NCBI GenBank assembly: GCA_050173895.1
Contig: JBFXKJ010000176.1
Span: 1 to 8,173, forward strand
Direction: 5' to 3'
Origin: JBCFBK01 sp050173895
GTDB taxonomy: Bacteria; Bacteroidota; Bacteroidia; Bacteroidales; Prolixibacteraceae
Length of the DNA: 8,173 nucleotides
This document shows positions 1-7,121 of this stretch, in pieces (positions within the stretch are counted from its first letter, which is position 1; each line of letters starts with the position of its first letter). Both the position numbers and the translations under genes were made by a program. The notes under the pieces are model-generated. The model had not been told where the DNA came from. It saw only the letters and a list, made by a program, of their open reading frames with translations, and did no database searches.

Positions 1-267
1 GCTGTTTCCGTCGCAGTAAACTTCGAGGCCTAATTGCGGAAGAATCAGGCGGTACTTGTTTCCTTTCATCATGATCTCCCCTTTATTTTCCTCATGAATT
101 CCTTCTTCCTTATTATCCATGATGTAATCAAAGGTAGCCTGCATCGACTGGAACGAGCGGGTGGTTTTCGTTACGTTTTCCAGAATTGATTTAGCTTTTT
201 GATCTTGTTGGGCAAAAGCAAAAACAACCGCAAGGACCAGAGCACAGCTCAATGACAATTTCTTCAT
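1..267 (-). CDS. lolA: LolA-like outer-membrane lipoprotein carrier protein, N-terminal part (cut by window edge)
   Basis: The frame is open from an ATG at 267 to the window edge, giving the first 89 residues of a protein usually near 210. It begins with a signal peptide: MKK, a hydrophobic core (residues 8-18) and a likely signal peptidase I cut after AFA (17-19), before QQDQK. The mature start matches what I remember of Bacteroidetes LolA: a helix with ENVTKTTRSFQSMQATFDY (30-48), then a strand pair with GEIMMKGNKYRLILP (63-77) and LGLEVYCDG. LolA is a periplasmic chaperone that carries lipoproteins from the LolCDE exporter to the outer membrane; Bacteroidetes generally lack a recognisable LolB. 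It lies 88 bases downstream of ftsK on the same strand with no terminator-like hairpin between, so co-transcription is possible. No clear Shine-Dalgarno precedes the start; the leader is AT-rich. The family call is fairly secure, but the C-terminal half is not visible. Confidence 0.85.
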   Translation of the reverse strand, partial: MKKLSLSCALVLAVVFAFAQQDQKAKSILENVTKTTRSFQSMQATFDYIMDNKEEGIHEENKGEIMMKGNKYRLILPQLGLEVYCDGNS

Positions 268-299
268 ATTAATTTTTGAGATTATTAGATTCTATATTA

Positions 300-350
300 T
301 CTTCTTACCTTGATTCTTGACTCTTGACTCTTGACTCTTATGTCTTCTTA
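300..350. repeat. Short tandem heptamer array (TTGACTC) with flanking 8-base direct repeats
   Basis: In the 88-base gap between ftsK and lolA, four consecutive 7-base units lie at 310-337: TTGATTC followed by three perfect TTGACTC. The array is bracketed by two copies of TCTTCTTA at 300-307 and 343-350. Read on the gene strand, the block is a purine-rich run of GAGTCAA units in what would be the leader of lolA. No open frame or hairpin accounts for it. It could be a slippage-prone simple repeat, a fragment of a dispersed intergenic repeat, or a spacing or binding element upstream of lolA; the window cannot decide between these. The rest of the gap (268-299 and 351-355) is AT-rich, with no TAnnTTTG box on the minus strand. 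Confidence 0.75.
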
Positions 351-355
351 TCTTC

Positions 356-2785
356 CTAATTATTCTTCAATAATTGTTCCAAACTGTATTCATCCTGGAT
401 CATGACCTGACGGGCCTTGCTTCCTTCGCTCGGGCCCACGATACCGGCAGCCTCCAGCTGATCCATAATTCTTCCCGCGCGGTTGTAGCCGATCGAAAAT
501 TTCCGTTGGATCATCGATGTCGATCCCATCTGGTTCATCACCACCACCCGGGCCGCCTCGTCAAAAAGCTCGTCCCTGCTGCCCAGGTCGGCTTCGCTTA
601 ATCCGCCTGCTCCCTCATTATCACCCACATACTCAGGGAGCATGAATGCCGACGGGTATCCCTGTTGTTCGGAGATGTATTCACAGATACGCTCTATTTC
701 AGGTGTATCGACAAAAGCACACTGCAGGCGGGTCATCGTACTCCCCATTGAGATCAGCATATCGCCCTTCCCAATCAGCTGGTTGGCCCCCGGGGTATCG
801 AGAATGGTTCTTGAGTCGATCATCGAAGCCACCTTAAAAGCAATCCGGGTCGGGAAATTGGCTTTGATCACTCCGGTGATAATATTGGTCGAAGGCCGTT
901 GGGTGGCAATGATCATATGAATACCCACTGCCCGGGCCAGCTGGGCAATACGCGCGATCGGAAGCTCAATCTCCTTGCCCGCAGTCATGATCAGATCAGC
1001 AAATTCATCAATGATCACCACGATATAGGGTAAGAAGCGATGACCTTTTTCCGGGTTCAGCCTTCGAGAGGTAAATTTGACATTATATTCCTTGATGTTC
1101 CGTGCATGCGCCTTTTTGAGCAGCTCATACCGGCTGTCCATCTCCACATTAAGTGAATTCAGCGTATATTTCACTTTCTGAATGTCCGTGATAATGGGCT
1201 CTTCATCGTCAGGGAGCTTGGCCAGGAAATGTTTCTCGATGGTCGAATACAGGCTTAATTCAACTTTCTTTGGGTCGATCATCACCAGCTTGAGCTGCGA
1301 AGGATGCTTTTTATACAGCAGGGAAGTGATAATCGCGTTCAGCCCGACTGATTTTCCCTGTCCGGTGGCTCCGGCAACCAGGATGTGGGGCATCTTGGTC
1401 AGGTCGATCAGGAAGGTTTCGTTCGATATGGTTTTTCCCAGGACCACAGGCAGATCACCCGGGCTTTCCTGGAACTTTTTGGAAGCGATGATAGAACGCA
1501 TGGAGACAATTTCAGGCTGCTGGTTCGGTACCTCGATGCCGATCGTCCCCCTTCCGGGGATCGGGGCAATGATCCTGATACCCAATGCCGACAGGCTCAG
1601 CGCGATATCGTCTTCCAGGTTCTTGATCTTGGCAATGCGGATCCCCGGCGCCGGCACAATTTCATAAAGAGTGATAGTGGGGCCGATAGTCGCACGGATC
1701 TTGGTGATCTCAATTTTATAATGCCGCAATGTTTCAACGATCTTGTTCTTGTTTGAGATCAGTTCCTCGTTGCTGACTTCCGCATTTCCTGACGGATGAT
1801 CGTCGAGCAGTTCAATCGGAGGAAATTTATAATTTGAAAGGTCAAGGGTCGGGTCGTATGCCTCCATCGCCCCGCCGTCAGGCATAAAATCCTCGTCCTG
1901 CTCTTCTTCTGTTTTTTCCACCGTCATTTCAGGTCCCTCATGCCCGTTGCCGGCTATTCCCATCTGGTCCTGCACATGCCTGGTTACCGGCGATATATCA
2001 ATGCGCTCTTCAATTTCCAGTTCATCTGCATCGGGATCAAAATCAGTCTCGATCACGTCGTGTTCGGTGATCTGACGGGAGATGCTTTCCTGTGGGGTCA
2101 CTACCGTGGCAGCGGAAACCGGTTTTTCTGCGGAGGCGGTGTCCGGGGTAACCGGCTCTTTCACCTTTCTTGCAAAAATCCGGTTAAGCCAGTTGGTGAA
2201 ACTGTCGACCCGCACTACCAGGATCAGGAAGAGACAGGATGCCAGGATAAAAAACGTGCCGATGCTTCCGAACATGGAGCTTAACCAGTTTGAGATAAAC
2301 AGCCCGTTTTCCCCTCCCAGATAAAGATACCTGTCGTCGTCTGCCAGCGTTAAGGCCAAACCCATGCTCACCGAGATCAGAAAAAGAAGGATCAGCGAAA
2401 AAAGAATTGCTTTTCCAAATTTGACAAGAGGCCTTCCCCACAGCTGAAAGGCAGTGACCACCAGCATATAAACAAACAAAAAGGATGCGAGCCCAAAGCC
2501 CCGGTTCATAAAAAATTCGCTTAAGAAGGCGCCGGTTTTCCCGGCTTTGTTCTCAACCTGAATGGAGGGATCACTTACCAGGTCTCTCCACGACAGATCC
2601 AGCCGGCTGTGATCGGCATGCCCCGTAAACAGGAACGACACAAAGGCAACCAGCAGGTAGATACTGAACAGAAAAAAGAATAAACCGAGCGTATATTTCA
2701 GTTTATCTCCGGTGATAAATGCTTTAAAACGGACAAACAAGCCCGGCCTTCTTGCTGTTTTCCTTGTGGAAATCTTTCTTGCCAT
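356..2785 (-). CDS. ftsK: DNA translocase FtsK
   Basis: This 809-residue protein has the full FtsK/SpoIIIE layout. It is a membrane-anchored, ATP-driven double-stranded DNA pump at the septum that clears chromosome termini and activates XerCD recombination at dif. Four membrane segments are visible (about 31-54, 97-115, 126-147, 172-193). An acidic, disordered linker follows (about 205-330), much shorter than the E. coli linker. The alpha domain (about 335-420) precedes the RecA-like motor, with Walker A GATGQGKS (472-479) and Walker B IVVIIDEFADL (588-598). IATQRPSTNIITG (626-638) and TPGANQLIGKGDML (664-677) are typical of the family. The C-terminal winged-helix gamma domain (about 733-797), including MIQRKFSIGYNRAGRIMDQL, is the part that reads KOPS-like polar DNA signals. 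The ATG at 2785 puts a basic MARKISTRKTARR tail before the first membrane segment. The gene follows tilS by 53 bases and precedes lolA. No damage is seen. Confidence 0.97.
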   Translation of the reverse strand: MARKISTRKTARRPGLFVRFKAFITGDKLKYTLGLFFFLFSIYLLVAFVSFLFTGHADHSRLDLSWRDLVSDPSIQVENKAGKTGAFLSEFFMNRGFGLASFLFVYMLVVTAFQLWGRPLVKFGKAILFSLILLFLISVSMGLALTLADDDRYLYLGGENGLFISNWLSSMFGSIGTFFILASCLFLILVVRVDSFTNWLNRIFARKVKEPVTPDTASAEKPVSAATVVTPQESISRQITEHDVIETDFDPDADELEIEERIDISPVTRHVQDQMGIAGNGHEGPEMTVEKTEEEQDEDFMPDGGAMEAYDPTLDLSNYKFPPIELLDDHPSGNAEVSNEELISNKNKIVETLRHYKIEITKIRATIGPTITLYEIVPAPGIRIAKIKNLEDDIALSLSALGIRIIAPIPGRGTIGIEVPNQQPEIVSMRSIIASKKFQESPGDLPVVLGKTISNETFLIDLTKMPHILVAGATGQGKSVGLNAIITSLLYKKHPSQLKLVMIDPKKVELSLYSTIEKHFLAKLPDDEEPIITDIQKVKYTLNSLNVEMDSRYELLKKAHARNIKEYNVKFTSRRLNPEKGHRFLPYIVVIIDEFADLIMTAGKEIELPIARIAQLARAVGIHMIIATQRPSTNIITGVIKANFPTRIAFKVASMIDSRTILDTPGANQLIGKGDMLISMGSTMTRLQCAFVDTPEIERICEYISEQQGYPSAFMLPEYVGDNEGAGGLSEADLGSRDELFDEAARVVVMNQMGSTSMIQRKFSIGYNRAGRIMDQLEAAGIVGPSEGSKARQVMIQDEYSLEQLLKNN

Positions 2786-2804
2786 GAGTTTTTAAAATTG
2801 CATA

Positions 2805-2830
2805 CAAAGGTAATAAAGTTTGGCTCACAA
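2805..2830 (-). promoter_or_regulatory. Candidate Bacteroidetes-type promoter for ftsK
   Basis: On the minus strand, TACCTTTG (2812-2805) matches the Bacteroidetes -7 consensus TAnnTTTG exactly and lies 19 bases before the ftsK ATG. A TTG at 2830-2828 could serve as the -33 element, but the spacer is 15 bases, shorter than the usual 17-23. The predicted transcript would have a very short leader of roughly 12-15 bases with no Shine-Dalgarno. The site overlaps the tilS-ftsK gap, so it would provide ftsK and lolA with transcription independent of pepT-tilS. The -7 match is seen directly; activity is inferred. Confidence 0.45.
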
Positions 2831-2838
2831 CCCACCGT

Positions 2839-4173
2839 TCAGGTGTCCTCTCCCATGATAATCCGAAACACTTTTTTGGTCCGGAGCGTGATCTTAAACC
2901 GGTCATCCATGCGCTTTCCCGTGATCCAGACAACGTTCCTCCCGCTGTAAAGAATCCATACCGATTCTTTTTCGGGAATGGACAGTTTCTCGTCGGTAAA
3001 ATAGTCACTGATCTTTTTGAATCCCGACATTCCCAAAGGCTGGAAATATTCGCCGGCCTCCCACTTTTTCAGCAACAACGGGAACTGGAGCAGTTCATAA
3101 TCCACGTCCGCGGCCATCGGGCTGCGTGAAAAACGAAAGCCCGGATCCCTGGGAATAACTTCCATCCGGAGACGGAGTGGCTGAAGGATCTCACGCTGTT
3201 CTTCTTCAATATAATAATACATTGATGGTTGTTCCGTTTCGGAGGGGGTTACGATCAGCACATCCCGGTCTTTCACAATCCGGTGCGTGGACGAAAAAAA
3301 AGTCTTTCCTGGTTCGCCGTCGAACGACGCGATGATCTCCTTTACCTGTTGTGAATTAAACCCATAGGGATAAAGCAGTTCAAAAAGAATGGAAGCTAAA
3401 GGCTGAAGTCCTTTAAGCCTCTCCAGGGAAAGCCTGACCCTCACTCCATCCGGTTGTAATACGCTGTTTCTTATTTCATCCAGTTTCTGCTCATAAAGCC
3501 GTGCCGTATCCTTCAAAATCGCTGCTGTTTTTACTGCATTTCTCCGAAAAGCCGGATTGATTTCCTCGAACATGGGGATGATCTGATGCCGGATCACGTT
3601 CCTTTGATAAAGCAGTTCATCATTGCTGGAATCGTTTTTATACGGGAGGTGACACCCGGCCGCATAAGCAAGAATCTGAGCCCGTGTAAGCGCCAGCATC
3701 GGACGGACGATGCGGCCGTTTTTGGAAGGTATTCCGGTGAGGCCGCGGATCCCGGTACCCCTGCTCAGGTTGATCAGCATCGTTTCGACCAGGTCGTCCA
3801 GGTGATGGGCAGTTGCAATATAGTGAAAAGAAAGCTGACTGAGGAGTTCAAAAAACCAGCCATAGCGGAGCTGCCGGGCGGCCATTTCGACCGATATTCC
3901 CTCCAATGCAGCATATTCGCGTGTATCAAAATGCTTCACGTAAAACTCGATACCATTGGCTGCGCAGAATTCCCTGACGAACGACTCTTCCTTCTCCGAC
4001 TCCAGTGACCGCAGGCGAAAATTGCAATGCGCCACTACAAAGTCGGGATGTATCTGCCGAAACACATCGAGCATGACCATCGAATCGACTCCTCCGCTCA
4101 CCGCCAGAATGATTTTCTGGTCGGGAGTAAAGAGGCGTTCTTCGGTAATATATGACCTTACCACGTCGATCAT
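2839..4173 (-). CDS. tilS: tRNA(Ile)-lysidine synthetase TilS
   Basis: TilS uses ATP and lysine to convert C34 of the CAU-anticodon isoleucine tRNA to lysidine, changing its decoding from AUG to AUA. The 444 residues cover the full bacterial architecture. The N-terminal PP-loop ATPase has SGGVDSM (26-32), HCNFRLR (49-55), the TAHHLDDLVETML block (121-133), SRGTGIRGLTGI (137-148) and RNVIRHQIIP (191-200). A helical middle domain follows (about 205-310). The C-terminal domain has FQPLGMSGFKKISDYFTDEK (377-396) and VVWITGKRMDDRFK (414-427), which resembles the usual G-x-x-F-x-P-L-G-M-x-G-x-K-K-x-S-D signature. The ATG at 4173 shares ATGA with the pepT stop, which suggests translational coupling. 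An 8-T run within the coding strand (3301-3294) encodes part of KTFFSS and is intact in frame. The TGA stop lies 53 bases before ftsK. Confidence 0.96.
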   Translation of the reverse strand: MIDVVRSYITEERLFTPDQKIILAVSGGVDSMVMLDVFRQIHPDFVVAHCNFRLRSLESEKEESFVREFCAANGIEFYVKHFDTREYAALEGISVEMAARQLRYGWFFELLSQLSFHYIATAHHLDDLVETMLINLSRGTGIRGLTGIPSKNGRIVRPMLALTRAQILAYAAGCHLPYKNDSSNDELLYQRNVIRHQIIPMFEEINPAFRRNAVKTAAILKDTARLYEQKLDEIRNSVLQPDGVRVRLSLERLKGLQPLASILFELLYPYGFNSQQVKEIIASFDGEPGKTFFSSTHRIVKDRDVLIVTPSETEQPSMYYYIEEEQREILQPLRLRMEVIPRDPGFRFSRSPMAADVDYELLQFPLLLKKWEAGEYFQPLGMSGFKKISDYFTDEKLSIPEKESVWILYSGRNVVWITGKRMDDRFKITLRTKKVFRIIMGEDT

Positions 4174-5390
4174 AACCTTTTCACCGCTTTTTCGACAATG
4201 CGCACAATTACTTCAGCCGCTTTTTTCATTGAGTTCACAGGGATATATTCGTAGGGTCCGTGAAAATTATGCCCTCCGGCGAAAATATTGGGGCAAGGCA
4301 GGCCCTTGTAAGAGAGCCCGGCTCCGTCGGTCCCGCCTCTGATGGCCCGGATCAGCGGCCTGACACCTGCGTCGTGCATGGCCTCCTCGGCCAACTCAAC
4401 AATATGGCGTACCGGTTCGATTTTCTCCCGCATGTTATAATATTGGTCTTCGATATCCAGTTGCAGGGTACCCTCCCCGAATTGATCGTTCAAAAACAGG
4501 CAGGCCTGTGTCAGCGTCTCTTTCCTGCCTTCAAACAGTTTTCGGTTGTGATCCCGGATCAGGTAAGTGATTTCAGCTTTTTCCACTTTCCCGTCGAATG
4601 CGATGCAGTGGAAAAAGCCCTCATATTTTTCAGTATATTCAGGCCTTTGCCCGGCGGGGAGCATGAAATTCAGCTTTTGACCGACATGAATGGCATTGAT
4701 CATCTTATTTTTGGCGGCTCCCGGATGTACGCTCCGGCCCTGGATGGTCACCCGGGCAGTTGCGGCATTGAAGTTTTCATATTCCAGTTCGCCGATTTCA
4801 CCGCCGTCGAGGGTATACGCGAAGGCCGCGCCAAACCTGGGAACATCGAAATTAGCTGCCCCCCGGCCAACCTCCTCGTCGGGCGTAAAGCAGACACGCA
4901 CACGGCCGTGCCTGATCTCCGGATGAGCGATCAGGTACTCCATGGCCGTCACGATCTCTGCAATGCCGGCCTTATCGTCGGCACCCAGCAGCGTCCGGCC
5001 GTCGGTAGTGATGATCTGCTGCCCGACATAGCTGTTCAGGTCCGGAAACTGTGAAGCAGACAAAATGACCCGGTCATTTAATACAATATCGGCTCCTGTA
5101 TAAATATGGAACTGAGGGTTCACGTTTTCTCCCCGGAAATCAGGGCTGGTATCCATATGAGCGATGAATCCGATCACCGGCACAGATTCGGTGCAATTGG
5201 CCGGCAGCGTTGCCATCACATAACCGTTCTTGTCTTTCTCCACATCTGCCAATCCGATCTGCTTCAACTCGGCCGCCAGCTTTTCTGCGAAGACCAGCTG
5301 GCGTGCCGTGGTGGGCAATGTTTTACTGTTCGGGTCAGAAGTGGTGTATTCCCGGGCATAGCCAATAAACCGTTCAATTACCTTATCCAT
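4170..5390 (-). CDS. pepT: Peptidase T (tripeptide aminopeptidase, M20B family)
   Basis: PepT is a cytoplasmic two-zinc aminopeptidase that removes the N-terminal residue from tripeptides. The length (406) is close to E. coli PepT (408), and all metal-site motifs are present: HMDTSPD (78-84) with the first zinc histidine and the associated aspartate D80, LGADDKAG (135-142) with the bridging aspartate, PDEEVGRGA (170-178) with the adjacent catalytic and metal glutamates E172/E173, TLDGGEIGE (193-201), and HNFHGPYEYIPV (374-385) with the last zinc histidine at H377. The lid or dimerisation domain lies about 205-315, including GRSVHPGAAKNKMINA (218-233). No signal peptide is present. The ATG at 5390 gives a family-typical start (MDKVIERFIGYAREYTTSDP). 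No Shine-Dalgarno or clear -7 box is visible upstream. The proS terminator lies about 100 bases upstream, so pepT probably starts its own transcript, which continues into tilS through the 4-base overlap. Confidence 0.97.
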   Translation of the reverse strand: MDKVIERFIGYAREYTTSDPNSKTLPTTARQLVFAEKLAAELKQIGLADVEKDKNGYVMATLPANCTESVPVIGFIAHMDTSPDFRGENVNPQFHIYTGADIVLNDRVILSASQFPDLNSYVGQQIITTDGRTLLGADDKAGIAEIVTAMEYLIAHPEIRHGRVRVCFTPDEEVGRGAANFDVPRFGAAFAYTLDGGEIGELEYENFNAATARVTIQGRSVHPGAAKNKMINAIHVGQKLNFMLPAGQRPEYTEKYEGFFHCIAFDGKVEKAEITYLIRDHNRKLFEGRKETLTQACLFLNDQFGEGTLQLDIEDQYYNMREKIEPVRHIVELAEEAMHDAGVRPLIRAIRGGTDGAGLSYKGLPCPNIFAGGHNFHGPYEYIPVNSMKKAAEVIVRIVEKAVKRL

Positions 5391-5486
5391 ATTTCTGTCT
5401 GTTTTTGTGTATCATTCCTGCGCTCGCCTTTCTCAATTCATACCTGTTTGTGTTCGGCGCAATCATGTTCCATTCAATTTTTTCAT

Positions 5487-5519
5487 AAAAATAAAAAAAG
5501 CAGTCCAAACAGACTGCTT
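5487..5519 (-). terminator. Intrinsic (rho-independent) terminator of proS
   Basis: Read on the minus strand, AAGCAGTC (5519-5512), the loop TGTTTG and GACTGCTT (5505-5498) form a perfect 8-base-pair stem. It is followed immediately by TTTTTATTTTT (5497-5487). The hairpin begins 30 bases after the proS stop. The opposite strand has no T-tract after the hairpin, so termination should act only on proS transcription and separate it from pepT. The remainder of the 159-base proS-pepT gap shows no gene and no obvious TAnnTTTG box. Confidence 0.9.
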
Positions 5520-5549
5520 ATCGTTGCTTTAATTATCAACCTCCGGTTA

Positions 5550-7025
5550 TTAATAGGCCAGGGCAAACAGCACCCTTTGTTTAGACGGTTTTCCGGAATA
5601 GACGCAGATGCCTTCCTCTTCTTCGCCGTCAAAAGGAATGCAACGGATCGTTGCCTTGGTCTCTTCCTTTATCTTTTCTTCAGTCTCCGTTGTGCCGTCC
5701 CAATGGGCAAGGATGAATCCGCCTTTCGTGTTCAGCACTTCCTTAAACTCATCCCACGAATCAACCTTCGTTGTATTTTGTTTCCTGAATTCAGCGGCTT
5801 TCCTGAAAATGCTGATTTGGATATCCTCCAGCAGGTCAGCCACAAACTCATCGATATGATCGAGCGAAGCAACTTCCTTTGTCAGGGTATCACGCCGGGC
5901 CACTTCAACTGTTCCGTTCTCGAGGTCCCTCGGGCCCAGGGCCAGTCTCACCGGAACGCCTTTCAGCTCGTACTCCGCAAACTTCCAACCCGGTTTTTTG
6001 GTGTCCTGATCATCATATTTCACTGAAATTCCTTTCGCTTTCAGCATTGGGATGATCTCCTGTACCTTTTGAGAAATGAGGGCCAGTTGCTCCATGTTTT
6101 TATAAATAGGAACGATCACGACCTGATAAGGGGCAAGCCTGGGCGGCAACACCAGCCCATTGTCGTCCGAATGGGCCATGATCAGGGCGCCGATCAGGCG
6201 CGTTGAAACCCCCCAGCTGGTCGCCCAAACAAAGTCTTCAGCACCTTCCTTGTTCGTGAACCGGACATCAAAGGCTTTTGCAAAATTCTGCCCCAGAAAA
6301 TGCGAAGTGCCCGACTGCAGGGCCTTTCCGTCCTGCATCAATGCTTCAATCGAATAGGTCTCCAGTGCGCCTGCAAAACGTTCATTGGGCGATTTGGCTC
6401 CTTTAATTACAGGAACAGCCATGAACTTCTCGACAAAATCGGCATACACGTTAATCATCCGTTCCGTTTCTTCCAATGCCTCCTGCTTTGTTGCATGGGC
6501 GGTGTGCCCTTCCTGCCAGAGAAATTCGGCCGTTCTTAAAAACAGCCGGGTCCGCATCTCCCATCGGACCACATTCGCCCATTGATTGCAAAGGATCGGC
6601 AGATCACGGTACGACTGAATCCAGTTTTTATAGGTATTCCAGATGATTGTCTCCGAGGTGGGCCTGATAATCAGCTCCTCTTCCAGTTTTGCATCCGGAT
6701 CAACAACTACTCCTTTGCCGTCGGGACTGTTTTTCAACCGGTAATGGGTCACCACAGCACACTCTTTTGCAAACCCCTCTACATGAGCCGCTTCACGGCT
6801 AAAAAAGGACTTTGGTATAAAAAGCGGGAAATAGGCGTTGACATGCCCCGTCTCTTTAAACATTCTGTCCAGTTCCGCCTGCATTTTTTCCCAGATGGCA
6901 TAGCCGTAAGGTTTAATGACCATACATCCCCTGACCACCGAATTTTCAGCCAGATCTGCTTTGATAACCAGATCATTGTACCATTGGGAATAATTTTCAC
7001 TTCTAAGGGTTAATTCTTTCGCCAT
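5550..7025 (-). CDS. proS: Prolyl-tRNA synthetase, archaeal/Thermus type (class II)
   Basis: ProS activates proline with ATP and loads it on tRNA-Pro in the cytoplasm. From the ATG at 7025 the protein has 491 residues, the size of the short ProRS form without the editing insertion of E. coli ProRS. Class II features are visible: AYFPLFIPKSFF (64-75, motif 1 region), RPTSETIIW (121-129), the motif 2 block VVRWEMRTRLFLRTAEFLWQ (152-171) followed by EGHTAHAT, SGTSHFLGQNFAK (238-250), and motif 3 around GVSTRLIGALIMAH (272-285). The anticodon-binding domain starts about 302 (VVIVPIYKN). The C-terminal domain ends in FALAY with a terminal tyrosine, as in Thermus ProRS. The same frame is open to an ATG at 7100, but the 25 extra residues (MKLFYLL...) look non-homologous and fall in the AT-rich intergenic region, so the shorter start is preferred. 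A terminator follows. The C-terminal zinc cysteines are mostly missing: C474 is kept, but its expected CxxC partner is S477. Confidence 0.97.
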   Translation of the reverse strand: MAKELTLRSENYSQWYNDLVIKADLAENSVVRGCMVIKPYGYAIWEKMQAELDRMFKETGHVNAYFPLFIPKSFFSREAAHVEGFAKECAVVTHYRLKNSPDGKGVVVDPDAKLEEELIIRPTSETIIWNTYKNWIQSYRDLPILCNQWANVVRWEMRTRLFLRTAEFLWQEGHTAHATKQEALEETERMINVYADFVEKFMAVPVIKGAKSPNERFAGALETYSIEALMQDGKALQSGTSHFLGQNFAKAFDVRFTNKEGAEDFVWATSWGVSTRLIGALIMAHSDDNGLVLPPRLAPYQVVIVPIYKNMEQLALISQKVQEIIPMLKAKGISVKYDDQDTKKPGWKFAEYELKGVPVRLALGPRDLENGTVEVARRDTLTKEVASLDHIDEFVADLLEDIQISIFRKAAEFRKQNTTKVDSWDEFKEVLNTKGGFILAHWDGTTETEEKIKEETKATIRCIPFDGEEEEGICVYSGKPSKQRVLFALAY

Positions 7026-7121
7026 CGCTCTTGATTTGGTATGGTATTTGCTTTTTGAGTATTGAATTTTGAAGATGCAAAGTAAATAAAATAATTTCAT
7101 AAAAGATAAAGGAGAGTGATC
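7026..7121. promoter_or_regulatory. Divergent intergenic region between proS and the lipoprotein gene
   Basis: This 96-base AT-rich stretch separates two genes pointing away from each other, so it must hold both promoters unless proS or the lipoprotein gene is read from inside the other. Only imperfect -7 boxes are visible. On the minus strand, TTACTTTG (7085-7078) differs from TAnnTTTG at one defined position and would give proS a leader of about 45 bases, but no TTG lies at a proper distance upstream. On the plus strand, GAATTTTG (7064-7071) is also one mismatch away, with TTTG at 7047-7050 only 13 bases upstream. Neither is strong. No operator-like palindrome stands out. Confidence 0.4.
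7108..7116 (+). promoter_or_regulatory. Ribosome binding site of the lipoprotein gene
   Basis: AAAGGAGAG lies upstream of the ATG at 7122, with 7 bases between the GGAG core and the start codon. It is a near-ideal Shine-Dalgarno and fixes the start of this gene. None of the other genes in the window has a comparable site, which is usual for Bacteroidetes and makes this one stand out. Confidence 0.75.

Noticed and set aside
1..267. Cysteine at residue 8 of LolA as a lipobox
   Set aside because: SLSC at residues 5-8 lacks the leucine at -3 and sits too early in the hydrophobic core; a signal peptidase I site at AFA|QQ fits better.
1182..1667. Plus-strand open frame of 161 codons opposite ftsK
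   Set aside because: It is antisense to the conserved FtsK motor region; its openness follows from the codon pattern of ftsK.
4260..5054. Plus-strand open frame of 264 codons opposite pepT
   Set aside because: It lies wholly antisense to a gene with all catalytic motifs intact, and has no ribosome binding site or recognisable domain.
5106..6026. Plus-strand open frame of 306 codons opposite pepT and proS
   Set aside because: It spans the antisense of two well-conserved genes and the gap with the proS terminator, and its protein has no recognisable motif. It is an antisense shadow.
7026..7100. N-terminal extension of ProS from the ATG at 7100
   Set aside because: The 25 residues are AT-rich-coded, have no counterpart in the family, and lie where the divergent promoters must be. 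MAKELTLRSENYSQWY at 7025 is the expected family start.
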